From: Taeniopygia guttata
Taxonomy: Eukaryota; Chordata; Aves; Passeriformes; Estrildidae
DNA length: 64,000 nt
Assembly (NCBI RefSeq): GCF_048771995.1
Contig: NC_133030.1
Span: forward strand, 57,506,001-57,570,000
Reading direction: 5' to 3'
Part shown: piece after piece, positions 36,101 to 50,990 of the stretch
How positions within the stretch are numbered: position 1 is the stretch's first letter
Layout of the letters: every line of letters starts with the position of its first letter
Translations under genes and position numbers: made by a program
Notes under the pieces: generated by a model
Seen by the model: only the letters and a program-made list of their open reading frames with translations
Told to the model about the DNA's origin: nothing
Databases searched by the model: none

Positions 36101-39100
36101 TAGTAGAAGGGAGGCACTCCAGCCTTTCCTTTCCTCTGAAGAATTAGGAGTATAAAGGAAAGGTGAGACAGGTGGGAATGGGATTTCCTCACCTCATTCC
36201 TGGTGCCTACAAGATTGACACTCTGTCCCAACAACTCACCAGCAGTTCCTTTGCATTCAGTGGAGAGCAACAGTCAGCCCAGGGAGTCACCAAGCTAAGG
36301 CTTTAAATGAAGGAAAATGTTCCTAGAGAGTAGACTGCCATAGGTAAATCTGTGGGTGTGGCTGGCACTGCCACACCTGAGAGCACAGAATGGTGAATTT
36401 GGAAGCCAGTGAGATAAACAGACCACATCAAAGGTGCACAGTTAAAACAGAGCAAGAACGTGAGTCCCTGTATGTTTTTGTGTGACCACGGAAACACAGG
36501 TCTGCTTCTTCCCAGAACACGCTGGCATGGAAACCTTCCCAACTGCAAAGGTGTTTCTTCACCCACCTGAAATGCAGGGCTCCTTCCTGCCCCTTTGTCC
36601 CCTCGGCCACCACACAAGCCAGCACTGCAATTTGAGAGTTGGGAACTGCAACCTCTGCTGTGCCAAGCCTGGCAGAGCTGTCAGGAGTGGGTTGACTGGA
36701 ATTCTGCAGGAATGACAGACTGTGGGTGGCAATTTGCTGCTCATCAGCCCCGTGGCCACTTGAAGGCTGTATGCCAGGGCTCATCACGTAGGCCATCTAC
36801 TGCAGGGAGCAGAGATGCTGCTTGTCTGTCCCTGGCAAAGGGAGGGATTGTGTTTCTCTTGGCAAGTGACCCTTCTTTCAGGACAGGGCTCCACAGAAAT
36901 ACCCACTGTTGGACAGAGGAAGCAGCAGAACATGACAAGGGTCTGTGTTACCAAAGAGCTGCTCAGGAGCTAATGGGGATGACTGCAGGGATGGTGACAA
37001 AATGACAGAGGATGCTTCCTATTTGATATTAATATCACAAAGCAGGGGAGAAGATGAAGAGCTGGTGCTTCCCTCAATACATCCCTTCACTACTGGGATC
37101 CTGAAGGGCAGTTCACCCTGATCTCCTCTTCCCAAGCTCCTCCTGAGCACCTGGCAGGGAAATGCTGCTTTTTGAGAAAGGAAACTTCATGACAAGTCTT
37201 TGAAGCTCACGGGGCTTTTTCCAACTGTGATTTTCCTCAGGGCTCATAAGTAGAGAAATTCTACTCTGCTGAGTGTTAATATCCCAGCAAACCATCCCAT
37301 TTCCCCTTTTATGTATTGGTCAGGGCATCTCTAACAAGTCTATCACTAGAGCTCCTACACACATTAGAGTTATTTCTTGCTGGTGTGTAGCTGATCCTAC
37401 ACACTCTATCTGGAGAGAAAGGGGAAGGATCTCCTTGGGGACCTGTGCTTAGCTGTGAGGATCTTCCAAATCTGAAAAAAAAGCTTTTGAGATTGGATCA
37501 GACAGATCTAAAAAAACCTGAAGGACAAAGGTCCCCAACAGTGCAAAAAGCTGACACTGAAGCTTGGCCAGGCGTAACATGGTCAGCAGACCAGAGGAGG
37601 AACAAAGGGTTGGACAGCCTAAGCAGGTAGCCAGGCAATTACTCATTTAGGAGGCATTTTTAATTGCTTTTGTGAAGTATGATTCATCTCTCAATATGGG
37701 CATGGAGAGTGGATCCTCTGGCTGTGCAAATGAATCAGCACACGCTCCCCTCTCTCTGCCCTCATGAGGCTGAGACCCTGCACAGCCAAAACCAACCCTT
37801 GGAGGAAGCTGGTCTGAGAGTTCAGCAGCTGCTCACAACACCACAAACAAGAATTCACATGTTTAAAGGGATATAAACAACTCTTGTCAAGGACTGGGAG
37901 TTGTGGATGCGAACATATTCCTGTAAGGCAGCTCGCACCTCCTGAGAACGTGGCACTGGCTGCTCCAGAGAGAAATATGGAACTGGAAGAACCATCAAGG
38001 CCTGGAAAGGGTATTTTTGTCCACCATGTTCCTACCTGTTCCCAGCACAAGCACCTTATGCCTCAGGAAATTTAGCAAGAGTGGGGTAAGAAGGACAGGT
38101 TTTCACATGGACAGGGTCTCAGCGCTCTCCAGCCTCGTTTATCTCATCCCCACGTGCTGCTGATGCTGACATCCAGAGATGTCCAGAAGGAGTTGGCACA
38201 CTGCTGCACTGCCTGTCAGGGGGCTGCCTCTAAGCTTCCTGAAAAATGCCTTGACTGCAGCAAGGGAATGAGGTGAATGCACAAGAAATGTACTATTTCT
38301 CCTGAATTGCATCAAGTTAATGACATTTTCCTCCTGCCTTGCACCTCTGTAAATCAGCACGTGACTATGGGGCTCAGCGATGTTACACTGATGTAGAACC
38401 ACACTTGGGAGGGAACTGGTTTGTGCAAATCATCCCTTTCTATTTCCTAGTACATAATCTAGTGCCAAGTTCTGTCAAAAACATGGAGAAAACATTCACT
38501 AGATTCTTCCAATGGCAATAGTCTGTCTAAACACAACTTCAAATGTCTGCCATTAAGGTTTTCTTCATCTCATTAAAGCAACTTGCAAAACCATCTGCTA
38601 GCTAATGAAGAGTTTTTAAAGCTTTAATATTTTATTTTATAGTGAAATATACAAGGGGGAAAACAGGACAGGTATTTAAAAAGACAGTGGCAACAATCTG
38701 CTGTTCTTCCACAGAAAGCTGATGATGTTCACTCCCATGGCTAATTAAAGTGACTGAACACTTCAGCCCTCTTGAATATTCCTTGTACAAATAATACAAT
38801 TCCTATTCTCAGGATATTTGCCTAACACACAGCAACTCAAAGCAACACTTCCAGGAACTATTTCTCAGCATCCTTGTCTTCCAAAAATACCAGTGACTGG
38901 TACATTACAGAGAAGGGCAGACAACATTCCTGTTAAGGGTCTACGTGCACTTGCCAAAATCCCTTGGTGGTTCTAGATTCCCTCAGCCCTCACATTCACT
39001 TCCTTGAGTTACTCAGAAATTAAACAAGAGACGAGAAATCATGGTGAGATCATCAAAGCCAATGATCAGCCAGACTCGGAGCAAAGGCTTGGGCAAAACC

Positions 39101-42100
39101 CCAAGCGACAGCACTGCTCTTTCCAGGAAAAGGAGCTGTTGCCATTACATCCCAATCCCTTTTCCTGTGGAGTCAGAGCTGGGCAGGATCTGGCTGTGAT
39201 CACCAGCAGGAGGAGAACAAACTGAGTTCATGCCCCTGTGAGCAATTAGTGGCAAAGGGTAAGGGAAGTCATGGGGAGCCATTTGAGATGGTTCCACTGC
39301 CCCCCTCAGCAGTATTAGGGAACAGAGCCCATCTCAGAGCTGAAATGAGGAATTTCAGGTCACAGCTTACCACCAGACCAGGTCTGCTCCACTCGCTGCT
39401 CACTTCTTCACCTCTGATGTGGGACATCCCTGGTTCTGATACCCGGACCAACTGATACTTTCACACTCCATGTTTCACCATCATTCTCCGTGCTGCTTTC
39501 CCTTGCTTTTTGTCTCATTTAACATCACTGCTCCTCAGTAGTGATTGCTTACTCCTGCTCAGCACCGAGGACTCTGCTCAGAAGGGAACCTGCAATCCTG
39601 AGCACAGTCCTTGCAAGATATGGCAACAGAGGAAGTAACTTAAAAAACCACACACATCCCAGCCCAAAATCCCCCAGAGCACTTTCTTGGATAGCAAGCC
39701 ACCCTATGGCCCTATCAACCTAAGATATAACCAAGAATTTAATGACAGCTAAGCCTGACTGTGAAAGTAGGCTTGAAATTAACTGGCAGAGCTACAGCTG
39801 CCTTTCAAAGCTCTGCTAAGTCCTGTAATGGCTGTGTCTTCATCCTGCCTACTGCTGATCTTCACCTGAGGTGTCACAGATGGCCTTAATTGCTTATCTC
39901 CTTCTGGGCTTCGTACCTGCTGTGGCAGATTAACAGATGGGACTGATCAATGGGCTGAACGCAGCCCTTGGGACCCCTAAACCACCTCTCTGCAGTGTGA
40001 TTAGTGCCACGGCTCTCCCCACTCACATAAAATTTGTAATCTTCTAACTGATGTGCTGTCACATCTCACCTTTGTGCTACACCCACAGGCAGTGCCAATA
40101 CCTGGGGTCTGTGCTGGGCAGCTTTTCAGGGCTGGACCACCCCTGCTGACAGAGACCTTTTGCCCACCAAGAGGCCAGGGGAGATCACAAAGTCCACACC
40201 TGCATGTGTGCCAAGAGCACCGGCCAAAAGTGTTTCAGATGGCATCTTATTCATGCAGTGCAGCCAGCAACTCTGAACCAACATAAATTATACTGGGAAG
40301 ATGAACAAGATGAAAGATCCTTCATCTTACCACAGGCAGAAAATACACTCAGACTCTGTCTCGTGGTGCCTGATGGCCCAGAAGGAAAACACAATGATTC
40401 ACACCGTGCTGATTTGCTGTTGGAGACCTCAGAGCTCATGGTAGGTCCTACTGATTTAATGCACCATGCAGCAGTAACTAACAATTTCTCAGTGGCCTTG
40501 CGTAAGAGCTTGCTTGAAAGCAGTGAGTAGTTTTGAAAACATTTGCTTTAGCTGTATTTTATGCCATGCCAACCCATGAATCTTACCTGAATGGTGCTGG
40601 TGTGTGTTGGACTCTCCCCTGTAGAGCTCCCAGAGCATGGGCAGGAATCACAGCCAATACAAGGATTAATCTGTTTCCCAGACACGATGCTGTGCTGAAG
40701 AACTGTTATTCAATTACAAACACATCCACCTCAGAGAAAGGCTGTGACCACCTAGAAAGTTCTGACAACTTCAGCCATCCCCATTTGTACTAAAAGCAGC
40801 AGAATAGGTAACTCTGGATAACTCCTCTTTGCTTTTTAATTAGACATGGCTTGACAGAGTAAGAAGGGGACTCAGCACAGTATCTGGTTTTACACCAGGA
40901 CTGCTTTTACCCACAGCACTCTGTTTTACCCCAGAGCACTTCTATCCCTTCCTTCACTACTGCTACCACCTCTAGAGACTCTTGGTAAGAGCACAGATCC
41001 TTGAGTGATGTAAACCAGCACAGCTCTTCCTGCCTCATGCTCACTGCTTTTTGCACAGTCCAGTGCACATCATTACAAGGAATATTCCTTCATCTTTCTG
41101 GTTTTAATGCAGCTTTTCTCCTTAATATCAAACTACAACCCTTAAACTTACTCTAAATAATTAATATATATATTTTTTTCACTTGAGAAACAATGATAGC
41201 TCACCACCTCTTCTTCCTCACCTGGCTTGGTGTCCTACCTCTTTCAATACCCTCCAGTGGACTGCTCAGGCTATAAATGATGAATATAATGCAGGATATA
41301 CCAAGAAACAGAAGAGTCTGTAACTCTTGTGTGGAAAATGAACAACACTGCCTCACCTCTGTTGCTGCCAAGATGCATCTTTTGCCCCTTTTAGTCTCTG
41401 TGTACAAATCCCTTTTACTTTTCCCACAGAAGAAAAATCACCTGGAAATCAGACTGCTGGTACTGTTTCTTTTCATTGCTCTGTTCAAATTCCTTTCATT
41501 TGCTGTATTTTTCTGCTTTTGAAGAATTGAGAAACTTTACTAGGAGCACTGAGAGCACTGAGAAAGCATTCCTGCTGCAATTTGGCAATGGAAATGGGTT
41601 ACACAGTGATTGCCATCCCCATGCCCAGTACTGTGTGACTTACTGCCCTCCCACACAATAACAAATGTACAGTTCAGGCTACAAGTTGTTAAATCTTGTG
41701 CTCCTGGAGTCCCATGACAAGAAGGGAATTTTATTTTGCATTTTTGTGAGTTGTATGTGCCTCCCTAATTTCCATGAGAATGCACAACAGGTCCTGTAAG
41801 AAAAAAATAATTACAATGAAGCAACTCATGAAGTAAATTTGTTATGCCCTAAGTCCTGAATTCTCACCGAGCTTCCTTTCTCATGTACTTAACTCCTTTT
41901 GTTAAACAAACAACACTCACCAAGATCACTGCCAGGTATCAGGGTGGGCAAAAAAAAAAACCCTGAATAATGTGCTGTAACTCTTCTTATAGAAGAGACA
42001 GGAATAGAGAACTGCAACAGCCTCTTCTGCATTACAAAACACAAACATAAGAACAAACCTGCTATGACCTACTGGTGACAAATGAAGGTAATATAAAGCC

Positions 42101-43039
42101 TTGTAAAATTTCAGCTTTTATTAGCATTATTTAACTTCTGAGACCATTAAAGGAGGCATATTTGATGAATGCAGCTATGGGGACAGAATGGTTTTTGTTA
42201 TGAAAGCCTGGTGTGGCACAGAAGAGAAAAATTAGAGGACAAAGCCAAGAGCTGTACAGCTTGGGAAGAGCAGAAGAGATGAGGCCAAGGCAGTCAGTAC
42301 TTTTTAACAGCTCAGATGTTAGCAGGGAGAGGGCATCTGTGATGGACATCCTGGAGAAGTTCCCAACTCCCAGGGGAAATGGCTGGAACAGCTGAAGAGA
42401 AATTCAGATAAAAACATCCCAATGTCAATGAGAGCAGAAGTGTGCCTTGATCACACTATGGGAACACAGTGAAATGCTGGAATGATACATACTGCCTTAT
42501 CAAATCTACTGTTCATCATCTTTTTATAGGCTAAAACTTTGCAGGAGACACTCCTGAGGATCCAGTAGTACCTCGTTTTCCAGCAGAAACTGAAAGGAGC
42601 AAACACCCATCTGTACAAAGGGCAGATGTGGATTTTTGTCTCCAAACTGTGGCAGCCAGATGTTGATAAAATAACATGATTTTTAGCTCAGCATACACCT
42701 TATTTATCAAGACACAACTTTCAGAAACAAGCACTGGAACAGGTCCACTAAATACACACACCATATATTGTTCCCACAGTCAGTTAATTATACAGCTTAG
42801 TGGAAAAGCCTCATTAATGTTATGCACTTTACAGAAAGTATCGACATCTATCAGTGGAACAGTATCTTGTAAAAAACACTTGCCTGATTGCTGTGTCTTC
42901 CCTTTTAGAGACAAAAGAAAGCTCTAAATGACAAATTTTGGCCACAACCAACCAATCATGCAGCAATCAAAACTGAACATTTTTAAGAACTAAGGCAGAA
43001 AAATCAGAAATCATCAGGAGAGCATCATAGTAACATATG
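33147..43039. other. Noncoding region, no supported exon
   Basis: About 10 kb without recognisable repeats, RNA genes or exons. GC-rich stretches at 34000-36800 give chance frames of 100-156 codons on both strands with no family features. 38550-38900 and 41000-41200 are AT-rich. Confidence 0.5.
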
Positions 43040-46000
43040 GGCTATGTAAAGGTTTTATTTTTTATTTACAGCAAATATATTACAGTAAAAAAAGGTTAAC
43101 ATGATTCGTGGTTGTGGGAGGATGGTACATATGCATACATCAAAAAGGTTTCGTTTCCTTGGCACTAACTGAACCAAATACGAGGATTCAACACAAAAAT
43201 AAGAAACAGAACATTTATTAGGTAAACTCTAACAGCACACATCTGCAACTGGGGTTTCAATGCAATCCAAAGAACACAAACAAGTCATCAGGATGGCAAG
43301 GACTTTTTCGATGAACGTGTTTAACCCTCAAGACAAGGCTGTCTGGCACCATTTAAAAGTTGCTGTACTGAACACACTGATTTTAAAGAAATGTCACAGA
43401 TGATTAAGACACTGAAAATGCACTCAGCACAGTGAAGAAGCCCATTATTTTCTTTATTTCTTTTTTTACTCCCACAATACCGGAGTGTTAAAAGGCTGCA
43501 TGGCAGACAAGCTGGATGCAACAGCTGGAGAATTTTGCCTGTCAAGCAAAGTGACTTGCAGCAAGAGATGTGCTTTGTGCAACAAACCCAATGATACACA
43601 GCTTGTGTGGCTTCAAGGAAGATGATCTAAGAATAACAAATGTTGAAGCCTTATAAGCTCTTTACATCATAATCAGAATCCTGAGAAAAGCAGGATCCAA
43701 ATTACTCCAACTGAATTCAGGCTTACTTATACACAACAAAATTGTCCAGATATACCAACAGTAGTAAACAGAGTTAATGCAGTGTTAATCCTTTTACATT
43801 TTAATGACTATCTATAAAAACAGAAACTAGCATGTTCAAATCTGTTTACATTTCCTGAGCTTAGTTAAAAGAAGAAGGAATGAACGTTATAAAAATCCCA
43901 GTAAGTCACCAATAAATTAAAAATGTACATAACCACTATAGCTTAAGAAGCTCAGAGTGAAGTCTGCCTATTACATATCCTTTCTTTAGGAATCCTGTAC
44001 AGAAACCAAGCCATTAACTTCACCAGCAATACTGAGATGCTATGGAATTGTAGGTCTTTTTTTTTTTCCCCTGCTCTTCCAGCAAATTGCCTGATGGCCT
44101 TTCCTAATCAAAACATATGAGAGCATTCAAAAACTGCAACCCTCTACTTGCAGCACACAAACCAATGTTCTCAGCAACAAAATGTACTACTGACATTCAA
44201 ATTTCCTAGCTGTAGTTTTTTGGGTGGGCTCTCAGCTCTCACACACAATACCACCACCCTGGCAGCAGGTTTGGTATCCTGTGGGGGAACAAACCAGGAG
44301 ACTGGACCCTCAGCAATATCCATCTTAGCCCATCTTAGCGGTTTAAGAGCCAACATCTTGCATTTGAGAAAAGCACTCGACCTACATGAGTCATACACAT
44401 GTTTATTTATGCATGTTTATTTCCTGCATAGAGAATACTGTGTACCTTGGAATAAAACCCAAGCCTTGAGAATATACTGAGAGTATATTTGTAGCAGTGC
44501 TATGGAAGATTAATTCAAACCCAAACAATCAAACTCAACAGTCTCAAAGACTTGCAGAGCACAAACTTTGATAAAACAAACTACTTTTTAGAAAACTGTC
44601 TGCTTATAGCATACTTCTATTTTATGGTGCACATAAAAGAGAGGTAGAAAGGTTTATCTCCTCAATATCAGTTTCTGTGCAGTATTTATAAAATGTCAGG
44701 AAAAAAATCTATAGCTTTTTGGTGAAAATGCCAGCTTTTCTCCTAAGAATTATAAGGAATCTCTTCTTTCCACTTAAGTGCTGTAAACTAAGTAACTGGA
44801 ATCTGGTTCAGAAGAGCTATTCTTTCCAGTAGCCTTACCACACCAATTTTGTTACCAAGTTCTGCTTCTAGTAAGTCATTACAGAAATACTCCTATACAG
44901 GGCTCAAAAATTCCTCACAGATACAACCCACCAAACCATATTTACCAGCCAAACAGTATCAAGTCTGCCCCTAAAAAAAGCACTCACTCTTGCTCAACTT
45001 GCATGATCCATCTTATGCAAGCGGATAGGAAAGAATGGAAGTGTGGAAGGCCCTGTGGGTCCTTCTTCTCTTTGGTGATGACCTCAGATGTCAGCACCAT
45101 CATCACCCTGTCTGGCAGAGCATCCTGAAGCAGCTTCTCTTCCTGCCACGATCCAATCTCTGCAGCAGGAGGATGGATGGTGCTTTAGTAATGAGCACTC
45201 CTCAAAAAAGGAGTAGGAAGGAAGACCCGACCAGGAGACACAGCTGAACAGAAACCACGCTGGTAAGATAAATATCCATCTTTCCCTGGTGTTAAGAGAA
45301 GCCTGCAGCACTACAGTTTTCATGATTGTCACCAGATAAGGGAGAGAGATGGAAAGGTCAGCTGCAGCCATCAGGAGTGTGATCCCGAGTGCAGTGCATT
45401 TCCCACGGAGCCCAGAGCCTCGGGCCAGGGGAAGGCAGGTCAGTGGCACCAGGGTGGGATCTGCCCACAGGGGCTCCACTCCTGACCCCTGCTCTCATGG
45501 CACTGCCAGAACTGATCTATCTGTGACAGAGGACCTGCCTGCTGACATTTCGGGGCACACAGGGCCGGAGCTCCAGCTTTATTCACATAGCAACGACTGT
45601 TCAAGGGTGGGATTTGAGCCATGAAAGTCAGGCTGCTTCATGGTGACCTTTAATTTACCCAGTGAATGCTAAGCAAATTACATTAAATTAAATTCAGTCA
45701 AAGCAGATGCTAGCTTATTTATTAAAAAGCTCAGCTTTCTCTTTCTTTCAACTGGTTTTAGAGACCAGCAGCTCTTGGGAGCAGACCTTCCCTCTAACTT
45801 AGTCAGGCAAGAGCAGCTCCACAGAGATGGCCAGAGTGACTCTCCTGCAGCAACACCAGCCTAAAGAAGACCTGGCTTTCCCTAAGGATGCCCAGCAACA
45901 GCTCATGAGCACAGCATCTTTGCCTCCTTGCTCCCTGCACTTCCTACCCGGCCCAGGTGTTCTCCCCCCTTCCACAAAAACCACACCAGACTCACAGTGG

Positions 46001-46647
46001 AAGACAGTTCTTCATTGCCTTTTTGAGAAATCTACGAATTTACTAGTATAAAGAAGTATTTACTCTGTTTCAGAAAACCAGTGCTGCTCTGCAAATATAT
46101 AACTTGTCATTAACTTTTGACAGGGTTGGGTAAGGGAACTCATATACAGTAACATGGTCGCATTCACAGTCCAGGCTGGAAACATTTCTTTCTGTCAGTT
46201 GTAGTATGAGGAGACTGACTAATGCTCCTGTGCTCAAATAATCAACAGGCCCTGTCCTTCAGCCTGCTCCCTTTCAGCAGTATGCCCAAAAGCAGTCACA
46301 TAAATAAGAGATGTGCTGCTTTCAGCAACGCAGGCTTGATGGACAGTCTGTTTTGTCTTTTTTTCTTTTGTTCTCTGGAAACATTACTCTCATTAATTTA
46401 ATTCTTCAACTATGATCCACCAAAATAAAAATAAATTCAAGTAGGAATCCAAACTGGTTATTGCTGGGTTATGGGTCAATATAAACTGACCAGACCCAAT
46501 GCCAACCTCGAATCCACTTTACAAAAGTAAGGATTGTTCGATTACATTTGCTGACCATAGACAGCTTCTTTCACTATTCATACAGTTTGAAGACCAAAGA
46601 TTTGCTGAGAACAAGACACAGTCCATGTCCCCTGGAAGTAAATGGAG
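43040..46647 (-). other. Probable 3' UTR and downstream region of the minus-strand gene
   Basis: This stretch lies directly after the stop codon on the - strand and has no convincing exon in either direction. Several AATAAA hexamers read on the - strand: 45718-45723, 45578-45583, two near 44402-44421, and two close together at 43054-43066. Which one is used cannot be told from sequence. The open frames at 45035-45624 on both strands are GC-rich chance frames. Confidence 0.35.
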
Positions 46648-46685
46648 CTAATAGCCATCATCTTCATCCATATCACAGCCATAAT
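46648..46685 (-). CDS. Terminal coding exon with stop codon, acidic C-terminus
   Basis: On the - strand a strong acceptor (pyrimidine-rich, ending gtgtgtttcag) precedes this 38-bp coding stretch. Its first two bases complete a codon begun by the G left over from the exon at 48838-49006, giving Asp. It then encodes YGCDMDEDDGY and a TAG at 46648-46650. The acidic composition continues the Glu/Asp-rich character of the preceding exon, and the splice phase fits exactly. A 3' UTR should follow toward lower coordinates. The protein family is not recognised. Confidence 0.75.
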
Positions 46686-48837
46686 CTGAAACACACAAAG
46701 ACAAGGGCATATAAAAATGCAAATATTCTGGCTTAGAAGTATTGCTTCTTTAAGGTTGTTTTCTTGCTATATAACTACAAGATAAGTTTTGCCTTAGGCA
46801 AGCATTTTAAAAATCATCTATCTTCTTAGGCCTAAATAAGTTCTTACATGTACTTTCCTCAATGAAATAAAATTATTTTTAAGCATGTATGTGTAAATAT
46901 CTCTTCTCACTTGTCATTATACCCTCGTTTAGGAATACTTGGCACATGTATAAGTGAAATACTTGATTTAATTTAGAAGCTAAGGTGATCAAGCCTGATT
47001 GTCACAAGTGACTTGGCACACAGTGGCTGATAAGCAACAGCATTACATTTACAAGGAGGCACATTTTTCACCAGATATACGCACCAAGGAAAAAGCTGGT
47101 TTGTTTACATTATTCATGGATTTATGAGCTGAAATTGCAAGGGTTCAGAGATAGCTCAGAGTTCCCATCAGCATCAAAAGAGTCCTGCAACGAATCCTGA
47201 CCAATGCATCTGACTCAGATCTCCCCTATCTTCTTACTTCTAGACTTAAAATCTTTGCCCAGATTTTTTAATCCAGTTTTGTTTTCTTAAACAATACTGA
47301 GTGCAAAGACTGTGCTGTGTGTCAGAAGGCAAGTCTGTACGTTTCTAATGCACCAATTTCTGTTCTGTGTGCTTCTGAATGCACTCACACAGATATTTTC
47401 TGCTGTGCAGATGAACCTATGGATAATTATTACATATGAGGAAAGTTAAACTTTATATTCTAAATCCAATACAGGGCAACATCTCACACAAAGAGACAAG
47501 CAAATGCTCAGAAGCAGAATTAAATGTAATCTATAATGATTTGTGTAGAATGGGTGAAGTTCACCATCTGTAATTCATGTAGTTATTTCAAGCAGACAGG
47601 TCTAAAATCCACAGAGAAAGCAGCTAGGAAAGAGTTATTTGCTGTTCTGAGCAGCTCTGTACACCTGCATTCGAATTCTGGGAATACTCCTTTTCTTTTC
47701 CTCTTTATTTTTATTTTTTAACTCCAATTTTTCAGCTGTTGTCCAGACCAGACAGGGAGTAGTGGAATGTTCTCAGAATGGTTCAAAATTAGTAACATTT
47801 ACAAAGAAAAAAAAACTCAGTGACCTTTATTCTATTTTTGTGGGGGGTTTATTAATAAACATAGACCCACCCTCCCCCACATGGATGCCTTTTCTTGGGA
47901 ACGTTATTCTAATAATAAATGCAGGCAACAAACTGTTTTTCCTACAGTTCAGCAATTATTTTCCAGCAGAGAAATCAATTTAAAAGCAACAGACACTTTT
48001 GTGAAATGTATACATATTGTCCATGAAAGCTAAATGAATAGTGATGGGAAGATTTTTGCAGTAAATAACATTTCAGTAGGAAACTTATTCCCATCTTGAG
48101 CCTTCACAACCCATAATTAGCAGCTCCCATTTTAAAAATAATTTTGTGTTATTTTCAAAGCTTAACTTCTAAAGGGAAGTTTTTAATAAAGGATAAATGT
48201 GGATGTGTCCAGATAGGGAAAACCACAGTGGAGAGACGACTGCCTTTTCCTGCCAGCTAAGAAATCTAATTAAATCAGTGGCTTTGCTGGGTAACCCAAA
48301 GAAATTAGCACACATCTGTGTACCATACATGCACCACCAATGCCATTCTTGCACTTGGGGAAAATGCTTCTTCCTAACACCTTCCCCAGAAGCAGAGTGT
48401 GATGTTTTGTTCTGTTTTGAGCTGGACAGACACGTCCCCAGGGCCCATGGACAACCTGGACATCCCTGCAGCCTCCTCTGAGGAGGCACAAGGAGCAGGG
48501 AGGGGAGGCTCAGGGGGCTCCAGGCACAGCCAGTGGAGGGGTTACTGACCCCCTAACTCCTCAGATCCACCTCAATAAACCTAATTCTGGAAAACACCTC
48601 ACGCTTCAGTTTTTTTTCGAGAAGCCCTCTTAGCCTAAAGCTCGAGATGCAAAGTTTTCTCAGGAGAAGTCTCTAAGGTCAGCTTTCAGACAAGGGTGAT
48701 TCCAGGCTTCCCACAGGAATGGGCAATGCTGAAAAGGCAGCAGGAGCTCCGGGACAGGGACAAGTAGGAGAATCCTGTGTGTCCCCACCCCTGCAAGGAC
48801 AAAGCCCACAGCACCAGAGATGGTAGCCCCAGCTCAC

Positions 48838-49006
48838 CATTTCCTCCCATTAACTGCAAGGCGCTCATGCAGTGATCTTCATCTTCTTCTACCTCTTCCT
48901 CTTCCACCTCTTCATCAGGGTTGTAAGCTACTGGGCCACTCTCCACAAGCACAGCTGCTGGTTTTTCTACATCAGAGGCTTCAGCTTGTGCATTTGGAAA
49001 GGTAAC
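48838..49006 (-). CDS. Penultimate coding exon, Glu/Asp-rich segment
   Basis: This 169-bp exon starts in phase 0 and leaves one base over, which suits the terminal exon. The - strand acceptor ends ttttatgcag and the donor is AATG|GTGAGC, both close to consensus. It encodes 56 residues beginning [20 protein letters not shown]. The middle (about residues 27-45 of the exon) reads [19 protein letters not shown], a highly acidic and probably disordered stretch. It ends [13 protein letters not shown]. The reading frame continues past the donor for tens of codons, but the sequence there becomes intron-like. The acidic tract could bind basic partners such as histones or nuclear import factors, though this is only a guess. 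Confidence 0.78.
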
Positions 49007-50579
49007 CTGCATAAAAGAAGAGAGAACAGTAGAGCAGATCTTCCTTTGGTCCAATATTTGTACAGAACTTTAACAGCTTCCAAACAATAGGGATGGGAGA
49101 GATGGAAGCTCATGTCCAGTGCTACAGGTTCAGCTGTTCTAATGGAATTTTGAATGAAAGTCTGGCAAAACCAGCCAGTTTTCACTTAGTCCAGAACCAG
49201 GCAACTGAAATATCCTGTAATGGTAACAGCAGAACAAGGATTCTCTGGCAAGCACAAGGCGAGGAAAAATTTGGGAGCGAAGGCTCCTCCGGAGAGCTCT
49301 GTGGGAAAACTTACAAACCTCTCCCACGGTGTGCTCAACTCACATCAGGCCTATTACAAAATAACAACGTTATTGACAATTTAATGATAGCAAAAATGTA
49401 CCCTTCAAATCAGAAAAAGCCCAACATGTATTAGTTTTGACAGCTCTGGTTGGATTTATTTGGCGGCGCAATGAGCTGCGGAACAAAAAGCACTCTGCAG
49501 ACAGCACTTAATGTGATGGCAGAGCACTCAGCTGATAATACACACTGGCACCTGTACCATTACCTGTGGAATTCAGCACAATAATGATCTCCAAACACTA
49601 ACTTGAGAATCAATCATTGACAGGACCTGTTCTGTACATGGTCCTCCCCAGCTGCTCCAAGGTTAGGCAGGACACAGCATGGAGGGAGAGAAAGGGAACA
49701 CCACAAGGGAATAGAGGTGAATTTGGAGTAGCTAATGCTGCCTTTGGTTCACTAAGGAGACATCTGGGAACGGGGCAGGAAGCAGCAGCAAAGCCTGTGC
49801 TAGCATAGCCCAGGCTCAGGTCTTCCTGCTCTTTCTATGGTGTGCTCAGTCTGGAGCTCCACCTCCTGCTCTCATCCAGGGAAGAAACATCACAGGAGCT
49901 TTACCTCCATCAGCTCTGTAATAGGGTATTTTCCACACCCATTCCGTAGTTGGACTGTTTTGGGGTTTGTACACTAAAGCCCATGGCCCACAAAACAAGA
50001 TAATTAGTAGCAATTTGAAGAACCTTAATGATTAACCATGAAAGCTGTGTTGTCATGTAAAGAATTTAGGGAAGGGAATATTGACCAGTCACCAGTCAGC
50101 TGTTACCAGCACCAAGTCATCTTCCCTAGTAAGATGGAAAATACTGGGACCTCTTCTTTGGAAGGACCAGTGGTGAAGTGTTTCTAAAATGAATGGTCCA
50201 AAGGAGACCAAAAAACCCCAATTCCTCTGGTCCATACCATGAGAAAAGTGCCACAGTGCTCTAGTTTTTAAATTACAGTACACAGCTATGTACTGCTGCA
50301 TATTCTCCAATTCCATTGGCAGCAAGCTCTGATAAAATGCTGCAGTTTATTTTTATTTATTTATAAATGTATTTACTTGGGATGCAGTAGCTCCCAGAAT
50401 CCCTGTAACTCCAGGCACTTCAGAGATACACTGTAAGAGAAAATCTCTGTACCAGAAAGTTGATAGTCTAATTATTCAAACATCAAAGCTGTTCCTGAAC
50501 TTGTCATACACCATGACAGTCAACCTAAAGAATGTGCCTGAGTTTTTCAAAGTCACCTCAGGGTTTGCTCCAATAGCTC

Positions 50580-50990
50580 ATTAATAGGGCAAAGACATCC
50601 ATTAATTTTAATAGAAAATCAAGTATTTAGATATTCGGATCAGTCAAAGACAGGTTTTCATTATTTTTTAATGCTGAAATTAATCATATTATTTAGAGGA
50701 ACTTCCCTCCAGTTTATATTTCCTACCACTGCTTTTGCCTCTAGAGTGATCAAATTGAGTCCATTTTCGTTATATAAGCAGAAATAGACACAAGAGTTTG
50801 AAACAAATCAGCATCATAATATACATCAATTTATATGTTTAAAAGTATCCATCTGCTCTGAAAAAGTGGGTGAATATAAAGGAGCTACGATTGAGTCATT
50901 ATTTTTTAAAATTGCTCCATGCTAATTAAAATGTGACCTTCTTCTAATTATCATGTCCACTTCCAGACTGCTGTACTTCTAAAAATGTGC
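50580..50990. promoter_or_regulatory. AT-rich intronic block with homeodomain-like motifs
   Basis: This block is in the intron between the exons at 48838-49006 and 52006-52057. It has repeated TAAT/ATTA cores, including gctaattaaaatg and ttctaattatcatg, and lacks recognisable repeats. The texture is that of a conserved noncoding element, but conservation cannot be seen from one sequence. Confidence 0.22.
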
